Shown: positions 29,386 through 39,259 of the stretch, in pieces | How the letters are laid out: the number at the start of each line of letters is the position of its first letter | Numbering within the stretch: the first letter of the stretch is position 1 | DNA from: Pseudomonas kribbensis | GTDB lineage: Bacteria > Pseudomonadota > Gammaproteobacteria > Pseudomonadales > Pseudomonadaceae | Direction of reading: 5' to 3' | Assembly: GCF_003352185.1 (NCBI RefSeq) | Contig: NZ_CP029608.1 | Coordinates: forward strand, 744,001-808,000 | DNA: 64,000 nt | Program-made: the position numbers and the translations under genes | The notes under the pieces: model-generated | The model's input: the letters and a program-made list of their open reading frames with translations, nothing else | What the model was told of the DNA's origin: nothing | The model's database searches: none

Positions 29386-30261
29386 ATGGCCCACTCTTTA
29401 CGGCATTGGTTTTGCGCGATCCCTGCCGGTTTTTTGCTGTTGGTACTCAGTGGCTGCTCGCCGCTGAAAATGCTCAACGGCCTGACACCGGACGGTAGCT
29501 ACGTCAAAACCGCGGACATCGTCTACGGCGAGGATCCGCGTCAGAAGCTCGATGTCTACGTGCCGCGCCATCTGCTCGAAGACGCCCCGGTGGCGGTGTT
29601 TTTCTATGGCGGCAGCTGGAACAGTGGAGACCGTGGCGATTACCGGTTTGTCGGCGAGGCGCTGGCCTCCCGGGGCATCGTGACGGTGGTGGCGGACTAT
29701 CGGTTGTACCCGCAGGTGCGTTACCCGTTGTTTCTCGAGGACGGAGCCCGCGCCGTTGCGTGGACCAAGGCCCACATCCACGAATTTTCCGGCAATCCCC
29801 GGCGGCTGTACCTGATGGGACACAGCTCCGGGGCCTACAACGCATCGATGCTGGCGCTGGATTCGCGCCTGCTGGGCGCGGTCGGAATGTCCCCCGCCGA
29901 TCTGAGTGGCTGGATCGGCCTGGCCGGGCCTTACGATTTTCTGCCGATCAAGAACCCTGAGGTGCGGCCGGTGTTTTTCTGGCCGGACTCGCCGCCGCAA
30001 TCGCAGCCGATCCGGCATGTCAGCCATGGCGCGCCACCGGCGCTGTTGATTGCCGCGAGCCGCGACAGCCTGGTCGATCCGACCCGAAATACCGGCGGGC
30101 TGGCGCGAACCCTGCGCGAGGCCGGGGTGCCGGTACAGGATTTGTACTATGCCCGGCCCAACCACGCGACGCTGGTGGCGACAATGTCTCGGCCATTACG
30201 TTGGTTGGCACCGGTACTGGATCAGGTTGTCGCCTTCATCCGGCACACGCCGCCTCAGTGA
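29386..30261 (+). CDS. Lipoprotein alpha/beta hydrolase (esterase-like)
   Basis: The ATG at 29386 gives 291 residues starting with a lipoprotein signal ending LSGC (C24). A longer frame back to 29257 overlaps the DUF4123 gene and is not favoured. The fold is an esterase of the BD-FAE/carboxylesterase group: oxyanion loop FFYGGSWNSGD, nucleophile GHSSG (S147), acid D227 or D231 and H260 (NHATL). It is predicted to be membrane-anchored and periplasmic or outer-membrane facing. It lies 17 bases after the DUF4123 gene, so may share its operon, and its stop overlaps that of the convergent MATE gene by 7 bases. Role in the VgrG cassette unproved. Confidence 0.8.
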   Translation: MAHSLRHWFCAIPAGFLLLVLSGCSPLKMLNGLTPDGSYVKTADIVYGEDPRQKLDVYVPRHLLEDAPVAVFFYGGSWNSGDRGDYRFVGEALASRGIVTVVADYRLYPQVRYPLFLEDGARAVAWTKAHIHEFSGNPRRLYLMGHSSGAYNASMLALDSRLLGAVGMSPADLSGWIGLAGPYDFLPIKNPEVRPVFFWPDSPPQSQPIRHVSHGAPPALLIAASRDSLVDPTRNTGGLARTLREAGVPVQDLYYARPNHATLVATMSRPLRWLAPVLDQVVAFIRHTPPQ

Positions 30262-31604
30262 GCGGCGCCGGCAAACCAGCCGTCGTTGCGCCGCAACCGC
30301 CACGCCAATGTGCCGAGGGTCAGGCTGCGCAGCACCATGAACAGCAGGAAAGATATCCACAGGCCGTGATTGCCCAGCCCGCTCAATGCCCAGGCGAACG
30401 GCAGCAGCAGGGCGACCGTCAACAGCATGCCATTGCGCATTTCCCGGGCGCGAGTGGCGCCGATGAACAGGCCGTCGAGCAAGTAGCTCCACACCGCAAT
30501 CAACGGCAGCACGGCGAGATAGGGCAGATAGATGAACGCGGTTTCGCGCACGCTCTGGATGTCGGTCTGCATTTCGATGAACAAGTGCCCGGCGAACAGA
30601 AACAACGCAGCAAAACCCAGGCTCGCCAGCAACGACCAGCCGCCGGCCACCACCAGCGAACGACGCAGCGCAAGACGATCGCGGGCGCCAATGGCATGCC
30701 CGCACAAGGCCTCGACCGCGTGGGCCAGACCGTCCAGCGCATGGGCGGTCAGCAACAGGCCGTTGAGCAGCAGCGCGTTGGCCGCGACCGTAGCGTCACC
30801 CAGCCGTGCGCCTTGTACGGTGATCAGGAAAAACACCGATTGCAGCGCCAGGCTGCGGATGAAAATGTCGCGGTTGACCCCCAGCAGCGGCCGCCAGCTC
30901 TGCCACACCCTCAATGCCGCCCAGACGATATGCCCGGGGTAAGCGCGCAAGGCCTTGCGGGTGAGCGCCAGGCCGAGCAGGGCGCCGCACCATTCGGCGA
31001 CCACCGAGGCCCGGGCCGAACCGACCACGCCCCAGTCCAGACCAATCACGAACCACAGGTTCAGCACGATGTTGATCAGGTTGGTGGTCAGCAGAATCGC
31101 CAGTGGCGCCCGGGCGTTCTGGGTGCCGAGGAACCAGCCGACCAGCGCATAACTGGCCAGCGCCGCCGGCAGCCCGAACAGACGGGTGTGGAAGAAATCG
31201 CGGGTCAGCTGATTGAGCTCCGGTGACGGTTGCATGAAGTGCAGGGCGACGCCACTGAGCGGCACCCCCACGGCACCCAGCAGCAATGCCAGCCCCATCG
31301 CCAGCAACAAACCTTGCAGCAGGATCTGCCGCAGCGCCGCACCATCGCTGCGCCCGGCCGCCTGCGCGGCGAACCCGGTGGTGCCCATGCGCAGGAAGCC
31401 CATGGCCCAGGCCAGCACGGTGTACAGGCTGGCCCCGACCGCCACCGCGCCCAACTGATGGGCGTGAGGCAGGTGACCGATCACAGTGCTGTCGACCAGC
31501 GCCACCAGCGGCACGGAAATGTTGGAAAGGATCATGGGGGCGGCGAGGGCCCAGACCCGGCGATGGGTCGGGCGGTCGCGCCAGTCGGCGATCAGGTTGG
31601 ACAT
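30255..31604 (-). CDS. MATE family transporter, DinF-like
   Basis: The 449-residue protein has about 12 hydrophobic helices and MATE motifs (LALPMILSN-like LAAPMILSNISVPLV, VDSTVIGHL, GFLRMGTTGFAAQ). DinF-branch members export organic cations or metabolites with Na+ or H+. The substrate is not predictable. The ATG at 31604 begins MSNLIADW. Confidence 0.9.
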   Translation of the reverse strand: MSNLIADWRDRPTHRRVWALAAPMILSNISVPLVALVDSTVIGHLPHAHQLGAVAVGASLYTVLAWAMGFLRMGTTGFAAQAAGRSDGAALRQILLQGLLLAMGLALLLGAVGVPLSGVALHFMQPSPELNQLTRDFFHTRLFGLPAALASYALVGWFLGTQNARAPLAILLTTNLINIVLNLWFVIGLDWGVVGSARASVVAEWCGALLGLALTRKALRAYPGHIVWAALRVWQSWRPLLGVNRDIFIRSLALQSVFFLITVQGARLGDATVAANALLLNGLLLTAHALDGLAHAVEALCGHAIGARDRLALRRSLVVAGGWSLLASLGFAALFLFAGHLFIEMQTDIQSVRETAFIYLPYLAVLPLIAVWSYLLDGLFIGATRAREMRNGMLLTVALLLPFAWALSGLGNHGLWISFLLFMVLRSLTLGTLAWRLRRNDGWFAGAAH

Positions 31605-31641
31605 GCGGGCTCCTTGGGGAGCGGCATTGTAGCGGGAGGTG

Positions 31642-31935
31642 TCAGTGAATGATCCAGCTCAGCAGCCACAACCCCAGCAGCAGCCAGATGATCCCGGCAA
31701 TGATCGACGCGTTCATGAACGCCCGGATCGCCGACCACAGCAGCATCAGCCCGACGATCAGCGCGATGATGCTGATGATCGAAGTGTCCATGCCCAGCGC
31801 TTTCGCGAGGCCGTCGACGAAGTTGCCGCCAGCATGGCTCAGCACGTTGAACAGGCCGCTCAGGCCGTCGACGATGAAGCGGATGATCGAGCCGAGCGCC
31901 TGGCCCAGCCATTCGAAAAAGCTTTCTACCTGCAT
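31642..31935 (-). CDS. Small hydrophobic membrane protein
   Basis: The ATG at 31935 (MQVESFFEWLG) has AGGAT before it and gives 97 residues; an upstream start at 31998 would add 21 unlikely residues. A first amphipathic helix (1-40) is followed by two membrane helices (TSIISIIALIVGLMLLW and AGIIWLLLGLWLLSWII). No family was recognised. It lies 37 bases upstream of the MATE gene on the same strand and may share its transcript. Confidence 0.7.
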   Translation of the reverse strand: MQVESFFEWLGQALGSIIRFIVDGLSGLFNVLSHAGGNFVDGLAKALGMDTSIISIIALIVGLMLLWSAIRAFMNASIIAGIIWLLLGLWLLSWIIH

Positions 31936-32080
31936 GTTTGCATCCTGATGAAAGAGCTGAGCCTTGGGCCGCGCCGGGGGCGGCCGAGTTCCCTGCAAGC
32001 ATAGAGGGTTTGCCGGGTGGTGGCTGCCCCTTGCCTTCGCGCGGCATCCCCCCGAAGCTATACGCCTTCAGGAGAACCCG

Positions 32081-32383
32081 ATGAACCTTGTTGAACTGAC
32101 CGAACGCCTGCACGCCATTCGCGACCGCAATGACTGGCGGCAATTTCACAGCCCGAAAAACCTGGCCATGGCCGCCAGCGTGGAAATGTCCGAGCTGGTG
32201 GAAATCTTCCAGTGGCTGACTGAAGACCAGTCCCGCGAATTGCCGGCGGACAAACTGGCCCACGCCGGCCAGGAAGTCGGTGACATCGTCCTTTATCTGT
32301 TGCTGCTGTGCAGCGAGCTGGGGCTGGACATGAATGAAGTGGTGCGCAGCAAGCTCGCCGACAGCGAACGGCGGTTCAGCTGA
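32081..32383 (+). CDS. MazG-like nucleotide pyrophosphohydrolase
   Basis: The ATG at 32081 has a strong CAGGAGA site and gives 100 residues. It has the all-alpha NTP pyrophosphatase core: EMSELVEIFQW and EVGDIVLYL, with the EXXE and EXXD metal ligands of the RS21-C6/dCTPase-like branch. The family hydrolyses non-canonical or excess (d)NTPs to monophosphates. Its last base overlaps the cmoM start. Confidence 0.88.
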   Translation: MNLVELTERLHAIRDRNDWRQFHSPKNLAMAASVEMSELVEIFQWLTEDQSRELPADKLAHAGQEVGDIVLYLLLLCSELGLDMNEVVRSKLADSERRFS

Positions 32384-33132
32384 TGAGCGACCGTCATTTC
32401 GATCAGTTGGCGACCCGTTTCGCCGAAAAGATCTACGGCGGCGCCAAAGGCGCGATCCGCCTCGCGGTGTTGCAGGCCGACCTTGCCGAAGCCTTGCCGG
32501 ATCGTCCGTTGCGGGTGCTGGACATCGGTGGCGGCCTGGGCCACATGTCGCTGTGGCTGGCCGAGCGTGGGCACGAGGTGACCTTTACCGAGCCGGCCGA
32601 GCCGATGCTCGAAGGCGCGCGTCAGCGTTTCGCCGAGGCAGGGCAGACCGCAACGTTCATTCAGGCGCCGTGGCAGGAACTGCTCGGGCAACTCACCGAA
32701 CCCTATGACGTGGTGATCTGCCACGCGGTGCTCGAGTGGCTCGCCGAACCTCATGCGATCCTGCCGGTGCTACATCAACTGACCAAACCCGGCGGCTGGT
32801 TGTCGCTGGCGTTCTACAACCGTGATGCGCTGGTCTACCGCAACCTGCTCAAAGGCCATTTCAAGAAAATGCGCAGGAACGACATGGCCGGCGAAAAGCA
32901 GAGCCTGACCCCGCAGCAGCCGCTGGACCCTCGGGAACTGGCCACGCAACTCGAAGGGTTGTGGCAGGTCGAAACCCAGAGCGGGATCCGGGTTTTCCAC
33001 GATTACATGCCGGTGGAATTCCAGGCTCGTGCCGAGTTGATTGATTTGCTCGAGATGGAGCTCGCCCACCGTCGTCACCCAAGCTTCGCCGGGCTTGGGC
33101 GCTACTTGCACTGGATCTGCCGGCCGATCTGA
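32383..33132 (+). CDS. cmoM: CmoM, tRNA 5-carboxymethoxyuridine methyltransferase
   Basis: The SAM-dependent enzyme methylates cmo5U to mcmo5U at tRNA position 34. The 249-residue protein starts with the family block RHFDQLATRFAEKIYGGAKG and IRLAVLQADL, followed by the SAM motif VLDIGGGLGHMS. It is formerly called SmtA. It is coupled to the MazG-like gene by a one-base overlap. Confidence 0.9.
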   Translation: MSDRHFDQLATRFAEKIYGGAKGAIRLAVLQADLAEALPDRPLRVLDIGGGLGHMSLWLAERGHEVTFTEPAEPMLEGARQRFAEAGQTATFIQAPWQELLGQLTEPYDVVICHAVLEWLAEPHAILPVLHQLTKPGGWLSLAFYNRDALVYRNLLKGHFKKMRRNDMAGEKQSLTPQQPLDPRELATQLEGLWQVETQSGIRVFHDYMPVEFQARAELIDLLEMELAHRRHPSFAGLGRYLHWICRPI

Positions 33133-33144
33133 TCGGAGCATGAA

Positions 33145-33756
33145 ATGAAAGGTCATTCCGGGTTATTGCTGATCTGTCTGGGGTTGGCCGCGTGTCAGGG
33201 CAGCAACCCTTACGTGGCGCAGTCGCGGCCCTTGCCGCCGGCGCCACCACAAGCGGCGACCACCTTCGACCGCAGCGCTTATCCCGCGCCGCCACGGGAT
33301 TACGGGCGCTACCGCAGTTGGACGTGGCTCAACGGGCGCCTGCCACCCGGCAGTGCCTGGGCGGATTCGGCGCAAGTGGCCGAGGCGGTCAGCAGTGCGC
33401 TGGATCAACGCGGCTTGCGCCCGTTGCACGACAATCGCCCGGCCGACCTTTTTGTCAGCGCCAACCTGAGTCTGGAAACCCGCTTGCGCCAGGTCCAGGA
33501 CGATTACGGTTACTACGGCGGATATGGTGGTTATGACCGTTACGGCCGCGGTTACGGCATGTACAACACGGTGCCGATTGTCCGTACTTATCAGGAGCAG
33601 GTCGTGGTGGTGCGGGTCGATCTGTTTGACGCCGGCACCGGCCAGCCGGTCTGGAGTGCCAGCGCCGAAACCGGCACCCAGGGCAATCAGAGTGATCGGT
33701 CCGATGCGATCCGCGAGGCTGTCGAAAAGGCCATGTCGGCGTATCCTCCCAGTTAG
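33145..33756 (+). CDS. DUF4136 lipoprotein, first copy
   Basis: The 203-residue protein has a lipoprotein signal (LGLAAC) and the DUF4136 domain with YRSWTW near the start and a C-terminal [16 protein letters not shown] Gly/Tyr-rich loop ([18 protein letters not shown], about 118-138) sits in the middle. The function is unknown. It follows cmoM by 12 bases and is a paralogue of the next gene. Confidence 0.85.
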   Translation: MKGHSGLLLICLGLAACQGSNPYVAQSRPLPPAPPQAATTFDRSAYPAPPRDYGRYRSWTWLNGRLPPGSAWADSAQVAEAVSSALDQRGLRPLHDNRPADLFVSANLSLETRLRQVQDDYGYYGGYGGYDRYGRGYGMYNTVPIVRTYQEQVVVVRVDLFDAGTGQPVWSASAETGTQGNQSDRSDAIREAVEKAMSAYPPS

Positions 33757-33810
33757 CTTTCCGTGAACCGGAAGCTCCCTCAGGTTCATGTTTTCCACCG
33801 GAGAAAAACC

Positions 33811-34368
33811 ATGTTCCGCCGTTTTGCTTTACTGGCCATGGCCGCGCTGCTCAGTGCCTGCGCCGCCAACCAGGTCAATCATGACTTCGACGCCAGCCGC
33901 GACTTTGCCGCCTACCGCAGCTGGAGCTGGAAAGAACCCGCCCTGCAATACCGCCCCGACGATCCACGGATCAAGAGCGACCTGACCGAACAACGGATTC
34001 GCCAGTCCGTCGCCGATCAACTGGACCAGCGTGGTCTGCGTCCGGCCGCTGCGGGCACCAAGGGTGACTTGAGTGTGCAAACCTACCTGATCGTCGAAGA
34101 TCGCCAGCAGCAGGTCACCACCAATTACGGCGGCGGTTGGGGTGGCCCATGGAACGGTTACTGGGGCGCACCGATGTACAACGAAACCCGCAACATCACC
34201 TACAAGGTCGCGACCATTCAGATCGACCTGCTCGACGGCAAGGACGGCAAACTGGTGTGGCGCGGCAGCGATGAACAGATGCTCAGCCGTACGCCGAATC
34301 CGGCGGATCGCAGCAGCGCCATCCATGAAACGGTGACGCGGATTCTGTCGAACTACCCTCCGCGCTGA
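33811..34368 (+). CDS. DUF4136 lipoprotein, second copy
   Basis: The ATG at 33811 (MFRRFALLAMAALLSAC) has CGGAGA before it and gives 185 residues. It has a lipobox (LLSAC), [16 protein letters not shown] and ILSNYPPR. These line up with the first copy, which shows a tandem duplication. The central loop is Gly/Trp/Tyr-rich. The operon ends at a terminator 11 bases on. Confidence 0.87.
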   Translation: MFRRFALLAMAALLSACAANQVNHDFDASRDFAAYRSWSWKEPALQYRPDDPRIKSDLTEQRIRQSVADQLDQRGLRPAAAGTKGDLSVQTYLIVEDRQQQVTTNYGGGWGGPWNGYWGAPMYNETRNITYKVATIQIDLLDGKDGKLVWRGSDEQMLSRTPNPADRSSAIHETVTRILSNYPPR

Positions 34369-34378
34369 GCCTGCGCAC

Positions 34379-34408
34379 AAAAACGGGAGCCAATGGCTCC
34401 CGTTTTTT
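34379..34408 (+). terminator. Terminator after the DUF4136 pair
   Basis: A 13-bp stem (34379-34391 with 34395-34407) with a 3-base loop ends in TTTTTT. Confidence 0.9.
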
Positions 34409-34514
34409 ATGGCGAAGCGGCTGGCGCGTTGCCAGCAGTGTCGTTGCGCCGGGTCTACACTGACATCCACCAATGGAGCTTGCGCCCGGCCGTGCGCCGG
34501 CAAAGGAGTGCGCC

Positions 34515-36512
34515 ATGTCGCGTCTTTCGCAGTGTCGCGGCCCCGCCCGACAGCGCGGGGCCATCGGCTTGATGGCGGCCGCCACTCTCAGCCTCGCGCT
34601 GATCCTGATGTTGCTGGTGGTGGACACCGGCCGTCTGTACATGGAACAACGCAAGTTGCAGCGGCTGGTGGATAACGCGGCGCTGGAGGCGGTCAGCCGT
34701 GGCGGCAATTGTCTGCCGGGCCTTACAGCGGCCAGTTATGCGGGGCAAAGTGCGACACGCAACGGTTTTGTCACTGATGCGAACAATGTGCTGGTGGTCG
34801 ACTGCGGCACCCTGGTGACAGCCTCCAGCGGTTTACGCACGTTCAGCGTGGACGCCACCCAGGCGGTGGCGGTCAAGGTTGCGGCCAACCACACCGTGAC
34901 CACCAGTTTCGCCGGCGGCGTGCAGTCACTCTTCAGCGGCACACCGTTGAGCCTGAACACCGTGCTCTATGCCTCGGCCGTGGCCGCGCAACCCCAACCG
35001 ACCGTGGCCCAACTGAATATCCGCAGCAACCTGGCCAACATCAGCACCGCTCAGTCGAGCATTCTGAACCCACTGGTCTCCGGCCTGCTGGGCGGCAGTG
35101 TGAATCTGACGGCGGTGGGCTGGAACGGCCTGCTCAACACCGACATCAACCTGCTCAGTTATCTGAACCAACTGGCGATCAACCTCAACGTCGCCGCCGG
35201 CAATTACACCCAGTTGCTCAATACCCAGACCACCGTGACGCAATTGATCCAGGCCGCGATTACGGTGGTCCAGCTTAATGGCGCAACCGCCGACGTGATT
35301 ACCGCGCTGGGGCAACTGCAAGTGGCGGCGATCAATGCCTCGCCACTCAAGCTGGGCGATATCCTGCAGTTGCAGACCGGCACCACCGCGGCCGGGCTCG
35401 ACGCCAATCTGCAACTGCTGCAACTGATCCAGGGCGTGATTCAGCTGGCCAACAGCAACAGCGCGGTGGCCGCCACCCTGCCGATCAGCGTGCTGGGGTT
35501 GGCGAATGTCACGGTGCGGGTCAAGGTCGTCGAGCCGCCGCAATTCTCCGCCATCGGCGATCCGGCGCTGGCCAAGGCCAACCCTCTGGGGCCGAACCGG
35601 ATTTATGTGCGCACTGCGCAGATCCGCACGATGCTCTCGGTGAATCTGCCGGTGTTGTCCGGAGTAACCGGGCTGACCAACGCCGTGCTGGGACTGGTCG
35701 GAACCCTGACCCCGACACTCAATGCCTTGCTTAGCCTGAACCTGGTCGCCACCCTGAATTCGGTGGGTTGCCTGCTCGGCGCCGGTTGCGAGCAACTGGA
35801 CCCACTGCTGCTGCCATCGCCGGAAATCGACATCAGCCTCGATGCCGGCGGAGCCATCAGTTACGTCACCGACTACAGCTGCCCGACCGGCAACACCGGG
35901 ACCAAGAGCCTGACGGCCCACACCATTACCTCCGTTGCCGATCTCAAGGTGGGCAAGATTGATCCGACCAACGCCTTTTCTTCATCTGCCGAGCCGACAG
36001 TCACGCCGTTGCCGCTGGTGGATCTGGGCACCGTGACCTGCCACAAGATTCTGGGGATCGGCAGTTGTGACGAAAGCACCCACGTGCAATACGGCGCCGG
36101 CGGCATCGCGATCATGGTCAACACCAGCGTGGCGCAGAACACTCAGGATCTGGTGTTTTCCAGCGGCACGCCGTTCCCCACGCCACCCAACCTGAAACTG
36201 CCGCCGAGCGTGATTTCCGCTGCGCCCACCAGCAACATCGTCAACAGCCTGGCGAGCACGCTGGCGGGGATCAACCTGATCGTCTACAAACCCCAGGGCA
36301 GCAACCCGCTGGGGGCGATCATCACCGGCGTTGCCAGCCTGATCAGCGGTGTTACGACAATTCTGCAACCGCTGATCACCAATCTGGTCAGCCCATTGCT
36401 CGACCCGCTGCTGAACAACTTGCTCAACGGGTTGGGCATCAATCTGATGGACGTGGACGTCGGCGCCAACATGACCTGCGGCCAGACTGGCAAGGCGTAT
36501 CTCGTCATCTAG
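34515..36512 (+). CDS. tadG: TadG-like Tad pilus assembly protein
   Basis: The ATG at 34515 has AAAGGAG 8 bases before it and gives 665 residues. The start has the Tad pseudopilin-type form: RQRGAIGLMAAATLSLALILMLLVVDTGRLYMEQRKLQR, i.e. a short basic leader, one membrane helix and a long periplasmic domain. The periplasmic part is rich in Asn/Leu/Gln repeats and has a few paired cysteines near the end. TadG is a minor Tad pilus component anchored in the inner membrane. It is read toward pprA and convergent with it, four bases overlapping. Confidence 0.85.
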   Translation: MSRLSQCRGPARQRGAIGLMAAATLSLALILMLLVVDTGRLYMEQRKLQRLVDNAALEAVSRGGNCLPGLTAASYAGQSATRNGFVTDANNVLVVDCGTLVTASSGLRTFSVDATQAVAVKVAANHTVTTSFAGGVQSLFSGTPLSLNTVLYASAVAAQPQPTVAQLNIRSNLANISTAQSSILNPLVSGLLGGSVNLTAVGWNGLLNTDINLLSYLNQLAINLNVAAGNYTQLLNTQTTVTQLIQAAITVVQLNGATADVITALGQLQVAAINASPLKLGDILQLQTGTTAAGLDANLQLLQLIQGVIQLANSNSAVAATLPISVLGLANVTVRVKVVEPPQFSAIGDPALAKANPLGPNRIYVRTAQIRTMLSVNLPVLSGVTGLTNAVLGLVGTLTPTLNALLSLNLVATLNSVGCLLGAGCEQLDPLLLPSPEIDISLDAGGAISYVTDYSCPTGNTGTKSLTAHTITSVADLKVGKIDPTNAFSSSAEPTVTPLPLVDLGTVTCHKILGIGSCDESTHVQYGAGGIAIMVNTSVAQNTQDLVFSSGTPFPTPPNLKLPPSVISAAPTSNIVNSLASTLAGINLIVYKPQGSNPLGAIITGVASLISGVTTILQPLITNLVSPLLDPLLNNLLNGLGINLMDVDVGANMTCGQTGKAYLVI

Positions 36513-39259
36513 TCATCGGGTGCGATCGGCAGTTCGATGCAGAACCGCGCGCCGTCCGCCGAGTTGCGCACGCTCAGATGGCCGCCCATGTTTTCGATGA
36601 TCCCGTAACTTACCGACAACCCCAGACCGGTGCCGACGCCTACCGGTTTGGTGGTGAAGAACGGTTCGAAAATCCGCTCCAGCAGACGCGGGTCGATGCC
36701 GCCGCCGTTGTCCTCGACCCACAGGCGCACCTTTTCTTCATCCCGTTCGGCGTAGATCGAAATCCACGGTTTGAACCCTGACTCCGACTCGCGCTTGCCC
36801 AGCAATGCATCCCGGGCGTTGACCATCAGGTTGATCAACACCTGCTCCAGCTGATCGACGTAACCGCGCACCTGAACCTCGAACGGGGTTTCACTGATGC
36901 GCAAATCCACGCCTTTGCCGCGCATGCCTTCGGCCAGCAGCGACAGCGTGCCTTCGATGGCGCTGGCGGGATTGAACAGTTGCTGTTCGATCTCCGAACG
37001 GCGGCCGAACACCCGCATGTGATCCACCACTTTCGCGGCGCGCTGGACCTGGGCGTCGATGCGATTGAGTTTGTCGGTCAGGTAGTCGATCTGCACATCG
37101 CCGTTGCTCAGGCGCTTTTGCACGTTAACGATGGCCATGCGCATGACGTTCAGCGGCTGGTTGATTTCATGGGCCAGACCTGTGGCCATTTCGCCGAGGG
37201 TGGCCATTTTTGCGCTTTGTGTGAGTTGCTGTTGGGAGCGGCGCACTTCGGTGTTGTCGCGGCCAACGGCTTGCACTTCGATCAGTTTCCCGTGCTCATC
37301 GAACACGCCGCGATCCGACCACACCCACCACGCATGCTCGCGACCCGGCAATTGCAGATTGATTTCGGCGGTGCTGACGGGGGACTCCGGGGTCAACAAC
37401 GCCAGACGCTCGATGAAGTCTGCGCGTTGCACGTCCGACATCCAGCTGCCCAGATTGACCCCGGGTAATTCTTCGGGCGCGCATTCCAGATAGGTCGCCA
37501 GCGGGCGGTTGCCGAAGGTCAGGATCAGGTCCGGGCGATAACGGCAGATCATCGCCGGTGAGTCCTCCACCAGAATCCGGTAACGCTCCTCACTCTGTCG
37601 GACCTGTTCGGCGGCCAGCGTGGCTTCAGTGACATCCAGCCACAAGCCGACGGCCTCCACCGGGAGCCCGAGGTCATTGCGCAGCAGGCGGGCCTCGTCG
37701 AGCAGCCAGTGATAATCGCCGCGACTGTCGCGCAGGCGATAACGGGCGCGTACTGAGCCTTCGCGCAACAGTTGCCGGGTGCGTTCGAAATACAGCGCCC
37801 GGTCATCCGGGTGGATCCGCTCCACCAGCGCACCGGCATCGCAATCTTCCAGGCTCCAGCCCAGCAGCGGTTGCAGACTGGCGCTGAAAAACGCCGGCAG
37901 CAATGCGCCTTCGACGTAGTGCTGGACATAGATGACCGCCGGTGAACTGGCGATCAGGTTGTCCAGCCGCGCATGGGCCGCAGCGGCCAGTTGCTGCTGG
38001 TTCTTGATGTCGCTGATGTCCAGCATGAAGCCCGCCAGCCGACGGTGATCGCCGGTGCCGCTGACCTGCCCCTGAAGGCGATACCACGCCGGCGCCTGAC
38101 TGGCGTCGTGAGGATGCAGACGCACGCAAAGGTCGAGGATTTCCCCATGCATCTGCAGGGCCTGCAGGCGGCTGCGCACTTCTTCGCGGTCAGCGGGGTG
38201 GATCAGGTTCAGCCAGTGTTCCAGGGTCAGCTTCGAGCTGTCCTGTTGCAGGATGGCGGCCAGCGTCGGGGCCAGTTGGATGTGTTCGCCAGCGCTGCCG
38301 ATTTCCCACCAGCCGGTGCCCAGCAATGTCTGCAACGACTCGAGGCGTTCCAGTTGCAGTTGATGCTGCTGTTCACGCAAACGCCCGAGCAACGGTCCCG
38401 CCAGTGCGCCGGCCAGCATCAGCCAGTCACGGTCGGTCAGATACGGCGCGGTCTTGTCGACTGCGTAAAAGCCGCAGAGCAGCCACGCCATCACGCCTCG
38501 ATCATCGCTGTAGGGCACGGCGAACCCCTCGGCATTGCCGAACAGCCCCTGCACCCGTGTGTGTTCATACTGGCCGTAATGCGCGCCGAGGCGCTGCGGA
38601 CCGGTGCCATTGAGGCTGTCCAGCGGCGTACCGAGGCGCTGGCCGTCGTGCCACAGCCCGGGTGCGTCGTGGGCGTGGAACTGGCAGTGAACCTGCCACA
38701 CCTGTTCCTGCTCATTGAGCAAGGCGAGCGCCACACACGGGATCTGCCAGCGCTGGGCGATGATCTGCAGTTGATCGCTGACGACCATCGGCAGTCGTCC
38801 CAGGCTGCAACTGCGCAACTGCTTGCTGATCTGCCCGGCAATCCCTTGGCACGCCTCGCGTTGATGGGCTTGCTGGCGTTCGGACAGCAGGTCGGCAATG
38901 TCGATCAGTTGCAGCAGCCAGCCGTTGCCCAGAGGCTGGGCCCAGCCGCGCAGGTGCAGGGTCTGTTCGCCCAGGCCGGGGAAATCCAGGTCCAGCAGCA
39001 GCCCTTGCCATTCCTGTGGCCGGCCTTCGATCGCCAGGGTGCTGTGGGGCAGCAGTAAATCGTGCAGTGGCAACGGTTTGTCATGGGGCATCTGCTGTGC
39101 CAGCAACAGACGCAAGGGGCCGGCCATCTGCAACACGGCGCCTTCGCCATCGAGGTACAGGTGCAGGCCCGTCGCGGGGGCGCCGAGCACGTCCGGCAGG
39201 TCGCCGGCCAGCGGCGCGCGCTTGAGCAGGCGGCCGAACAGATTGTCCCCGGCCGTCAA
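36509..39259 (-). CDS. pprA: PprA, cytosolic PAS sensor histidine kinase of the PprAB system
   Basis: The 916-residue protein lacks membrane helices. Order: an N-terminal PAS/GAF-like part (about 30-300), PAS repeats (about 310-660, including [19 protein letters not shown]), a HisKA with H697 ([11 protein letters not shown]) and a HATPase with [18 protein letters not shown] and [14 protein letters not shown]. The neighbours fppA, pprB and tad genes match PA4293-PA4296. In P. aeruginosa PprA phosphorylates PprB, which turns on Tad pili and other adhesins. Confidence 0.9.
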   Translation of the reverse strand: MTAGDNLFGRLLKRAPLAGDLPDVLGAPATGLHLYLDGEGAVLQMAGPLRLLLAQQMPHDKPLPLHDLLLPHSTLAIEGRPQEWQGLLLDLDFPGLGEQTLHLRGWAQPLGNGWLLQLIDIADLLSERQQAHQREACQGIAGQISKQLRSCSLGRLPMVVSDQLQIIAQRWQIPCVALALLNEQEQVWQVHCQFHAHDAPGLWHDGQRLGTPLDSLNGTGPQRLGAHYGQYEHTRVQGLFGNAEGFAVPYSDDRGVMAWLLCGFYAVDKTAPYLTDRDWLMLAGALAGPLLGRLREQQHQLQLERLESLQTLLGTGWWEIGSAGEHIQLAPTLAAILQQDSSKLTLEHWLNLIHPADREEVRSRLQALQMHGEILDLCVRLHPHDASQAPAWYRLQGQVSGTGDHRRLAGFMLDISDIKNQQQLAAAAHARLDNLIASSPAVIYVQHYVEGALLPAFFSASLQPLLGWSLEDCDAGALVERIHPDDRALYFERTRQLLREGSVRARYRLRDSRGDYHWLLDEARLLRNDLGLPVEAVGLWLDVTEATLAAEQVRQSEERYRILVEDSPAMICRYRPDLILTFGNRPLATYLECAPEELPGVNLGSWMSDVQRADFIERLALLTPESPVSTAEINLQLPGREHAWWVWSDRGVFDEHGKLIEVQAVGRDNTEVRRSQQQLTQSAKMATLGEMATGLAHEINQPLNVMRMAIVNVQKRLSNGDVQIDYLTDKLNRIDAQVQRAAKVVDHMRVFGRRSEIEQQLFNPASAIEGTLSLLAEGMRGKGVDLRISETPFEVQVRGYVDQLEQVLINLMVNARDALLGKRESESGFKPWISIYAERDEEKVRLWVEDNGGGIDPRLLERIFEPFFTTKPVGVGTGLGLSVSYGIIENMGGHLSVRNSADGARFCIELPIAPDD

